11,313 nucleotides of DNA from DASQVO01 sp035640715 (GTDB lineage: Bacteria; Actinomycetota; Actinomycetes; Streptosporangiales; Streptosporangiaceae), in contig DASQVO010000266.1 in assembly GCA_035640715.1 (NCBI GenBank), positions 1 through 11,313 of the forward strand, in the 5' to 3' direction. Below are positions 6,253 through 11,313 of the stretch, piece after piece. The notes beneath the pieces were generated by a model that had not been told where the DNA came from, ran no database searches, and saw only the letters and a program-made list of their open reading frames with translations. How positions within the stretch are numbered: the stretch's first letter is position 1; each line of letters opens with the position of its first letter. The translations under genes were made by a program, and so were the position numbers.

Positions 6253-7653
6253 CTACGTGCCCACCGTGATCGGATAGACCGCTATCAGCGCGGGCACCAC
6301 AAGGCTGATAACGGCGGTCAGATAAATCAGTCTCCGGACCAGCTGGGGCTCGTCATTATCCGGGGTATTGGCGATGATCAGTGAGCCATTGATGTGGACA
6401 GGACTCATCGAGATTATCGCAGTAGCTGTCGCCACGGTCACCAGCACCGCGAGCACTGCCGCCGACGAGCCTCCACTGATCGCCAGACCGATCGGCGCCA
6501 TGACGCCCAGCACGACGATCGTCGACGAATCCATGTTGGAGAACAATGCCGTGACGTAGGCCAGCACCAGGATCGCGACAACCGGACTGCTGATACCGTG
6601 CAGCACGTTTTGAATGCTGTGCAGCGTGCCCACTTTTGCCAGGAGGTTGAGGTAGATCAGCAAACCTGCCAGCAACAACACGACAGGCCATGCCACGCGG
6701 CCGAGCACCTCTTTCTCGGGCGGGCGGAAGATGATCTGCAACAGAAGGGCTAGCGAAAGCGCGGTCAATCCGATGTCGACGTTGAACCCGATCGCCGTGA
6801 CCGCCAGGACGACCAGCGCCGCCAGTGACGCGATGCGATATGCCGGCCTGGTGTCGCCGGACGGGCTCCGGCGAGCGGCTGCGACCGCCGTTGTCCCTTC
6901 GTGCCGGATTGGGGCAGGGTCGACAGGATCGGAACCCGTCCCGGTCCCTAGCGCAGCCGCATGCACCACTGCGGGGGCGGCGGCGCTCAACCCGGCACCC
7001 GCGCCGGCCCCCGGCGCAGCCGCCCGCCATTCCGCCACGTGCACCTCCTGCCGCAGCCGAGTGCCGCCGAAGGCGAAGAAGGCGATGACCGCCGCGACGG
7101 TATGCACAGCCATGACGATGCCGTACAGAGCCCACGGCGAATAAGGCAGATGCGCGCGTTGGGTCAGCGTACGAAAGAGTGCGCCCGCCGGGCTCAGCGG
7201 TGACATTCCAGCGGCGATCGCAGCCCAGTTGGCCATGACCGCCATCATGAAATAGTTGATGCGGTACGTTCGCGCAAGCCCCGCTACGATGGGAATTACG
7301 ATCGCCACGACGGCGGCGGGTAGGCCGCCGACGGTGCCGAGTATCGCAGCCAGTACAAATCCCACCCACGGGATGAGCCATCGCCGGGAACCGACTAGTC
7401 GCAACACCGACTCGGTCAGCCAGTTGATCGCACCGCTGCGCTGGGCGTGAGCAAACAACAATGTGATACCGATGATGAGTATAACAAGGTCGCCCGGAAA
7501 TGCGGCGAGAATGTTTCCGGCGCTGATGCCCGCGACTGAAGCCAGCAGGAATGCGCCAGGAAGCGCGACGACACCTATATTTATTCGGAACCACACCGAT
7601 ACCAGCAGAATACCAGCAAAAATAGCTAGGGACAGTGCCTGAATAGTCGACAT
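6253..7653 (-). CDS. MatC-like / SLC13-type dicarboxylate permease
   Basis: The 466-aa product is a polytopic inner-membrane protein of the ion transporter superfamily. The N-terminal half matches the dicarboxylate carrier MatC type: SLAIFAGILLVSVWFRINIG, LPGAFLLASVAGISAGNILA, FPGDLVILIIGITLLFAHAQ, WLIPWVGFVLAAILG and NYFMMAVMANWAAIAAGMSP with LSPAGALF. After a long Ala/Gly/Pro-rich loop (about residues 210-275) come further membrane segments, including VVLLLAGLLIYLNLLAKVGT, SNMDSSTIVVLGVMAPIGLA and ATAIISMSPVHINGSLIIAN, a pseudo-symmetric second half. About 11-12 membrane spans are apparent. Relatives carry malonate, citrate or other dicarboxylates with cations. ATG 7653 is preferred (AAGAAAG upstream) over GTG 7659. 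It is the first gene of the operon with aconitase X, so it probably imports the dehydratase substrate or a precursor. Confidence 0.85.
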   Translation of the reverse strand: MSTIQALSLAIFAGILLVSVWFRINIGVVALPGAFLLASVAGISAGNILAAFPGDLVILIIGITLLFAHAQRSGAINWLTESVLRLVGSRRWLIPWVGFVLAAILGTVGGLPAAVVAIVIPIVAGLARTYRINYFMMAVMANWAAIAAGMSPLSPAGALFRTLTQRAHLPYSPWALYGIVMAVHTVAAVIAFFAFGGTRLRQEVHVAEWRAAAPGAGAGAGLSAAAPAVVHAAALGTGTGSDPVDPAPIRHEGTTAVAAARRSPSGDTRPAYRIASLAALVVLAVTAIGFNVDIGLTALSLALLLQIIFRPPEKEVLGRVAWPVVLLLAGLLIYLNLLAKVGTLHSIQNVLHGISSPVVAILVLAYVTALFSNMDSSTIVVLGVMAPIGLAISGGSSAAVLAVLVTVATATAIISMSPVHINGSLIIANTPDNDEPQLVRRLIYLTAVISLVVPALIAVYPITVGT

Positions 7654-7768
7654 GTGCACTTTCTTTGTAACTGAGTAGGTGGCTTATCCGGGCCCAGATC
7701 ACACGCAGCCAGGGGTAGCCGGACACGACGGCGGAGAGCAGGGTGACCCGGCGAAGGCGATGAGGTGA

Positions 7769-8043
7769 TCAGGAGATGCGGCGGCGCCCGATCCGTTCGG
7801 TCAGGTCACCGAGCATCACCGCGCCTGACGCCGACCCGAAGAACGTGATGGCGCTCAGCAAGCCGGTCTGGCCCTGGCCAGGTTCCACGGCGGCTCGAGC
7901 ACGAGCACGGCACCACCGATGAGATGAGGTCGTAGCCGTCTACCCGCTCGCCGAGGGCAAACGTGATCAGTGCCCGGTGCCGGGGCGGGCGTCACCACCT
8001 CGCCGAAATGCTCGAGGGCAGCGTCAGGCGCTGCTGAGGTCAT
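7769..8043 (-). pseudogene. Decayed N-terminal part of an MFS transporter
   Basis: ATG 8043 has a good GAGGAGG upstream and starts MTSAAPDAALEHFGEVVTPA. Transporter homology then jumps between frames: ERVDGYDLISSVV (loop and start of TM1) in one, GGAVLVLEPPWNLAR in a second, and GQTGLLSAITFFGSASGAVM then LGDLTERIGRRRIS in a third, ending at TGA 7769-7771. The last piece is the classic MFS motif between TM2 and TM3 (G-x-L-x-D-R-x-GRR), and the first resembles the DxYDL motif of aromatic-acid-type MFS symporters. At least two frameshifts plus loss of the remaining ten membrane spans make it non-functional. It lies downstream of the P450 remnant in the same orientation and may once have carried the P450 substrate or product. 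Confidence 0.6.
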
Positions 8044-8075
8044 GCGGGGGCCTCCTCGTGATGCCGTGGGTATAG

Positions 8076-8091
8076 CCACTATATCTAGTGG
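8076..8091. promoter_or_regulatory. Perfect palindromic operator-like site (NrdR-box-like)
   Basis: CCACTATATCTAGTGG has perfect 6-bp arms around TATC. It lies in an AT-rich patch 32 bases upstream of the MFS start and 8 bases past the P450 stop. It matches most positions of the 16-bp NrdR consensus acaCwAtATaTwGtgt, and the symmetry would also suit a GntR or TetR-type repressor. TATAGT read on the minus strand inside the site could be a -10 element for the MFS gene, so a bound protein would block it. Confidence 0.4.
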
Positions 8092-8099
8092 TTTAATCG

Positions 8100-8378
8100 T
8101 TATACCTCGGGCAGGTGCTTGAGTCCGCCGACGAAGGTGGTGGCGGTCCATTCGGGCTGTCCGGCCAGCTCGATGGTCCGCAGCCGGGGTAGCAGTTCGG
8201 CGTAGAAGGCGCGGGTCTCCATGCGGGCCAGCGCTGCGCCCAGGCAGTAGTGCACGCCGGAGCCGAAGGCGAGGTGCTTGTTCGGGTCGCGGCCGGCGTC
8301 GAAGTGGAACGGGCCGGCGAAGACGTCCTCGTCGCGGTTGGCCGAGGGATAGGACAGTAGCACCGCCTCGCCTTTCGG
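8100..8378 (-). pseudogene. Cytochrome P450, C-terminal haem-binding remnant
   Basis: The last ~92 residues of a bacterial class I P450 are preserved: PKGEAVLLSYPSANRDEDVF, FDAGRDPNKHLAFGSGVHYC, LGAALARMETRAFYAELLP and a terminal WTATTFVGGLKHLPEV. The FGSGVHYCLG signature contains the Cys thiolate that binds haem. The ExxR helix K, the oxygen-binding helix I and everything N-terminal are gone. Homology begins abruptly at about 8378. Upstream the frame runs on to a start at 8483 through sequence with no P450 resemblance. The final TAA is intact. Typical full length is about 400 residues, so this is a quarter of a gene. No ferredoxin gene is adjacent. It probably formed a unit with the downstream MFS gene before decay. 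Confidence 0.8.
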
Positions 8379-8552
8379 CCCGCGGGGCTCAGCCTTCCCG
8401 CGCCGCTGCTGACCGAGCTCTGGCTGGCCGCCACCGACCTGGCCGATGCAGCGGCCGCAGGTGACATTCCGGGCGTATGACATTCCATTGATACCGAACG
8501 AACGGAGTGCGTGTCCGCGCGCGCGACGGGCGGCGGGGGAGGGCCGTGGAGC
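8379..8552. other. Unassigned junction region between P450 remnant and ABC-F gene
   Basis: There is no clear gene here. On the plus strand a short frame ending at a TGA near 8480 reads LSLPAPLLTELWLAATDLAD then AAAAGDIPGV, which looks like the tail of some protein joined head-on to the P450 break. I do not recognise it. The last ~70 bases show nothing beyond GC-rich spacer following the ABC-F stop. Confidence 0.25.
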
Positions 8553-10190
8553 TCACCGGCTCGTGACGGTGCCGCCGGCCAGCTCGATCCGCCGGTTGAC
8601 TGTCACCGCCTCGAGCATCCGGCGGTCGTGGGTGACGAGCAGTAGCGTGCCCGGGTAGGAGGCGAGTGCTGCTTCCAGCTGTTCGATCGCGGGCAGGTCA
8701 AGGTGGTTCGTTGGCTCGTCGAGGACCAGCAGGTTGACGCCGCGGGCCTGCAGCAGCGCCAGCGCGGCCCGCGTGCGCTCACCGGGGGAGAGGGTGTCGG
8801 CGGGCCGCAGCACGTGAGCGGCCCGGAGGCCGAATTTCGCCAGCAGCGTCCGGACGTCAGCCGGCGCCATGTCCGGCACCGCGGCGGCGAATGCGTCCAT
8901 CAGCGGCTCGCTGCCCAGGAACAGGCCGCGCGCCTGGTCGACCTCGCCGACGATGACGCTGGCGCCCAGCGCCGCGTGCCCTTCATCCAGCGGGATCCGC
9001 CCGAGCAGCGCGCCCAGCAGGGTCGTCTTGCCGGAGCCGTTCGCGCCGGTAATCGCGACCCGGTCCGCCCAGTCGATCTGCAGATCGACCGGCCCGAGGG
9101 TGAACGCCCCGCGCCGGACGACGGCGCCGCGCATCGAGGCGACGATGGTTCCCGCCCGCGGTGCGGCCGCGATCTCCATGCGCAGGTTCCACTCCTTGCG
9201 TGGCTCCTCGACGACGTCGAGCCGTTCGATGAGCCGCTCAGTCTGGCGTGCCTTTGCCGCCTGCTTCTCGGTCGCCTCCGTCCGGAACTTGCGTCCGGCC
9301 TTGTCATTGTCCGGCTGCTTGCGCCGGGCATTCTTGACGCCCTTTTCCATCCAGGCGCGCTGGGACCGGGCCCGCTCCTGCAGACCGGCGCGGGTGTCGG
9401 CGTACTCCTCGTACTCCGCACGTGCGTGCCGTCGCGCCACCTCTCGTTCGGTTAGATAAGCGGCATAGCCTCCGCCGTACGCTCTGACCTGCTGCTGGGC
9501 CAAGTCAAGCTCGACGATCCGGGTCACGGTCCGGGTGAGGAACTCGCGGTCGTGACTGACGAGGACCGCTCCGGCGCGCAGGCCCTGGACGAACGCCTCC
9601 AGCCGGGTCAGCCCGTCGAGGTCAAGGTCGTTCGTCGGCTCGTCGAGCAGGAATACGTCGTACCGGCTGAGCAGCAGCGACGCCAGGGACGCCCGCGCAG
9701 CCTGGCCCCCCGACAGGGCGGTCATGGCCTGATCGAGCTCCACGGTCAGGCCCAGCCCGGCCACGACCGCATCGGCACGCTCGTCCAGGTCCGCGCCGCC
9801 GAGCGCGAGCCACCGCTCCAGCCCGCGGGCGTAGTCGTCATCCGCACCTGGCGTCCCGGCCGCCAGCGCGTCCGCGGCGGACTGCATCGCGTCGTCCGCC
9901 GCGGCGACGCCGGTGCGCCGGGCCAGGAACTGCCGAACGGTCTCGTTCGGGCGGCGATCCGGTTCCTGCGGCAGATGGCCGATCGTCGCGCCCGGCGGGC
10001 TGATCGTCACCGTGCCGGCATCTGCCGGGCGCATGCCCGCCAGCACACGCAGCAGCGTGGACTTGCCCGCGCCGTTCACGCCGACCAGGCCGACGACATC
10101 ACCGGGACCGACGACGAGGTCGAGGCCGGAAAACAGGAGACGGTCACCGTGCGCGGCCTCGAGGCCCTTGGCGACGAGCGTGGCGCTCAC
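8553..10190 (-). CDS. ABC-F family ATPase (ribosome-associated, possible antibiotic resistance)
   Basis: The 545-aa product has two ABC domains and no membrane segments, the ABC-F arrangement. Domain 1 has Walker A GVNGAGKS (37-44), LSGGQ (159-163), Walker B FLLDE (180-184) and EPTNDLD. A basic helical interdomain linker follows at about 255-330 (QRAWMEKGVKNARRKQPDND then KAGRKFRTEATEKQAAKA). Domain 2 has GANGSGKT (382-389), LSPGER (467-472), LLVLDE (487-492), TNHLD and the THD switch (520-522). ABC-F proteins bind the ribosomal E site, acting as translation factors or protecting against ribosome-targeting antibiotics. GTG 10190 is chosen because homologous sequence begins SATLVAKGLEAAHGDRLLF. 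A second GTG at 10286 in the same frame has a much stronger AGGAGGG and would add 32 Gly/Ala/Arg-rich residues. The gene is intact with no operon partner. Confidence 0.9.
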   Translation of the reverse strand: MSATLVAKGLEAAHGDRLLFSGLDLVVGPGDVVGLVGVNGAGKSTLLRVLAGMRPADAGTVTISPPGATIGHLPQEPDRRPNETVRQFLARRTGVAAADDAMQSAADALAAGTPGADDDYARGLERWLALGGADLDERADAVVAGLGLTVELDQAMTALSGGQAARASLASLLLSRYDVFLLDEPTNDLDLDGLTRLEAFVQGLRAGAVLVSHDREFLTRTVTRIVELDLAQQQVRAYGGGYAAYLTEREVARRHARAEYEEYADTRAGLQERARSQRAWMEKGVKNARRKQPDNDKAGRKFRTEATEKQAAKARQTERLIERLDVVEEPRKEWNLRMEIAAAPRAGTIVASMRGAVVRRGAFTLGPVDLQIDWADRVAITGANGSGKTTLLGALLGRIPLDEGHAALGASVIVGEVDQARGLFLGSEPLMDAFAAAVPDMAPADVRTLLAKFGLRAAHVLRPADTLSPGERTRAALALLQARGVNLLVLDEPTNHLDLPAIEQLEAALASYPGTLLLVTHDRRMLEAVTVNRRIELAGGTVTSR

Positions 10191-10370
10191 CGAGATCGCA
10201 TCCCCAGGGCACCTTCCGGATTGTTGTCCGCACGCGCGACCCGGTCCGCCGCACCGGGCGGCCCCAGCGTACCGGCCCGTTGCCACTGAGCCCTCCTGGT
10301 TATTCCGCTACCAAGGTGGCGGTGGAGACTGGCGGCGTTGCCCGGCGCGGCCCGTCAGGGCCGGAGGTGC

Positions 10371-10481
10371 TTACCGGAGCTCGGGTTCGGTCAGGTCGTA
10401 TCCGCGGGTCACGGCGTGCAGGTCGAGGTCTTCCCGGCTGGTGCGGACCGCTTGCCTAGTGACGCTGGTGCACCCGTTCAC
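10371..10481 (-). CDS. Possible 36-aa ORF overlapping the helicase remnant stop
   Basis: A GTG (10481-10479) overlaps the TGA of the helicase remnant as GTGA, with CGGAG just upstream. The product starts VNGCTSVTRQAVRTSREDLD and ends LHAVTRGYDLTEPELR at a TAA (10371-10373). The sequence is charged and natural-looking, so it may be a tiny coupled gene or the remains of a larger one. No family recognised. Confidence 0.3.
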   Translation of the reverse strand: MNGCTSVTRQAVRTSREDLDLHAVTRGYDLTEPELR

Positions 10482-10765
10482 GCTCCGGCTGACTCCCACG
10501 CGTGGCACAGCGCATTGGCCAGATACATCTGGCGCGGTGTCCGGCAGGACACCCGGATCAGGTCGGCGCTCGCCACGATGACCGCCAGTGCCCTGGCCCT
10601 GAGGTGGCGACGTTCAGCCGATGCGGGTCGTACAGGAATTCCAGGCCGCGGGGCGCGTCATCGGCGGAGGAGGTGGCCATCGAGTAGATGGCGACGGGCG
10701 CCTCACGTCCCTGGAACTTGCCGACCGTGCCGACCCTGACCCCGGCGGGACAGTCGGCCCGGGCC
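10478..10765 (-). pseudogene. C-terminal remnant of a superfamily-1 DNA/RNA helicase (RecB-like nuclease/helicase type), frameshifted
   Basis: The translation gives RVGTVGKFQGREAPVAIYSM, ATSSADDAPRGLEFLYDPHR and LNVATS. After a one-base deletion near 10599-10600 it continues in the next frame as ARALAVIVASADLIRVSCRT then PRQMYLANALCHAWESAGA and a TGA. This corresponds to helicase motifs V-VI and the tail of the UvrD/AAA_12-type helicase domain found at the C-terminus of actinobacterial TM0106-like RecB nuclease-helicases, where the motif is normally VGTVDKFQGQEAPV and LNVATSRARCL. Here D is replaced by G and Q by R, and the invariant SRAR run is disrupted at the frameshift. Everything before motif V is missing. 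The break lies next to the LysR promoter. Non-functional. Confidence 0.75.
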
Positions 10766-10781
10766 AGCCGGACTGAATTAG

Positions 10782-10797
10782 ATTTTCTGGCGAAAAT
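10782..10797. promoter_or_regulatory. Palindrome upstream of the LysR gene
   Basis: ATTTTCTGGCGAAAAT is a perfect palindrome at its 6-bp arms (10782-10787, 10792-10797) with TGGC between. It contains a T-N11-A spacing like a LysR-type regulator box and lies 24 bases before the LysR ATG, so autoregulation is plausible. It is AT-rich against a GC-rich background. Confidence 0.45.
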
Positions 10798-10821
10798 GGC
10801 GCCGATCGTTAAGCTTTCTGC

Positions 10822-11247
10822 ATGGTTAGTCTCCGCGCGCTTCAGGCCCTTACCGCGATCCGCACCCGCGGTTCCGTCGCGGCCGCGGCCGCGAAACTGG
10901 GCTACACGCCGTCGGCCATCTCCCAGCAGCTCAGCCGGCTGGAGAGCGAGACCAAAACGATTTTGCTGGAGCCGTACGGGCGGAGTGTGCGCCTGACGGC
11001 AGCCGGCGAGCAGCTCGCAGCGGCGGCAGACAGGATTCTGCACGAGTGGGAGGCGGCCGAGGCAGCCCTGGAGCGGCTCCGCGGGACGGTCTGCGGCACG
11101 GTCCGCGTGGCCGCGTTCCCGACGGTGGCCCGTGGCCTGTTGCCCGACGTCCTGGCCGCGCTCCGGCGCGACCAGCCGGACACCGTCACCGGGCAGGACC
11201 GGCGCGACGGATCATCTGTGAGGAAGTCCCGCGGTTTCAGTCTGTGA
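10822..11247 (+). pseudogene. Truncated LysR-family transcriptional regulator
   Basis: The ATG-initiated frame encodes 141 aa. Residues 1-60 are a LysR winged helix-turn-helix (VSLRALQALTAIRTRGSVAA, AAKLGYTPSAISQQLSRLES, then RSVRLTAAGEQ). Residues 62-90 are the linker helix, and 90-121 start the effector-binding domain (GTVRVAAFPTVARGLLPDVL then AALRRDQPD). Family resemblance stops at about residue 121 (base 11185). The remaining 20 codons are unrelated and run to a TGA. A complete LysR protein is about 290-310 aa, so the ligand-binding and tetramerisation region is lost. The DNA-binding part is intact and could in principle still bind as a dominant fragment. The palindrome just upstream suggests it once controlled its own promoter. 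Confidence 0.8.
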
Positions 11248-11313
11248 GTGTCCGGGGGAGCCCGAATCGTGGCAGTACGGCGTTGTCGAAACGGGTGATC
11301 ACGCTGACGCGGT
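11237..11313 (-). CDS. C-terminal end of an unidentified gene entering from the right edge
   Basis: A minus-strand frame runs from the window edge to TGA (11237-11239), reading RVSVITRFDNAVLPRFGLPR then TLTD. It is open over all 24 visible codons and looks natural, but is too short to identify. Its end lies about 50 bases from where LysR homology stops, so it may belong to whatever DNA replaced the LysR 3' part. Confidence 0.3.
   Translation of the reverse strand, partial: RVSVITRFDNAVLPRFGLPRTLTD

Noticed and set aside
6356..7726. 456-codon minus-strand frame overlapping the permease
   Set aside because: Same-strand shifted frame of the permease; Arg/Gly/His-rich with no membrane segments, while the permease frame has clear ones.
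8703..9455. 250-codon plus-strand frame antisense to the ABC-F gene
   Set aside because: Composition is a mirror of the ABC-F codons, no domain, and the ABC-F frame carries all Walker and signature motifs.

Overview
The window looks like a chromosomal stretch from a filamentous, high-GC actinomycete (Actinomycetota). Base composition is strongly GC-rich, GTG starts are frequent, and the recognisable proteins (actinobacterial SWIM-type tail, pRiA4b ORF-3-like protein, ABC-F ATPase, LysR regulator) fit that group. I cannot assign a genus. No rRNA, tRNA or CRISPR array is visible.

Layout. Bases 1-820 hold debris: the last codons of an ISAs1-like transposase (minus strand) abut the C-terminal part of a SWIM zinc-finger-type protein (plus strand). 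Next is an intact large gene (823-2652, +) with a C-terminal plasmid pRiA4b ORF-3-like domain, followed by a terminator-like hairpin and a headless PIN-domain toxin remnant (2723-3034, +). Two short minus-strand genes of unknown function (62 and 85 aa) follow. The 85-aa gene is coupled to an upstream reading frame that appears frameshifted.

The metabolic core is a minus-strand operon (7653 to 4531): a MatC-like/SLC13-type dicarboxylate permease, the aconitase X large subunit, and the aconitase X swivel subunit. The two aconitase X genes overlap by ATGA. Together they suggest import of a small carboxylate or amino-acid-like substrate and its dehydration in the cytoplasm. Residues usually associated with the aconitase X active site differ in both subunits.

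Upstream of this operon lie a multiply frameshifted N-terminal piece of an MFS transporter and a cytochrome P450 that keeps only its haem-binding C-terminus. An AT-rich perfect palindrome sits between them and resembles an NrdR box. An intact ABC-F ATPase follows (8553-10190, minus; possible N-terminal extension to 10286), then the frameshifted tail of a superfamily-1 helicase, a possible 36-aa ORF, and the first ~120 residues of a LysR regulator that loses homology abruptly near 11185. An unidentified minus-strand gene enters from the right edge.

Overall, three or four well-formed genes or operons sit in a landscape of about eight truncated or frameshifted genes. This suggests an actively decaying, rearranged accessory region. 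The aconitase X/permease operon is the best candidate for an under-described system.
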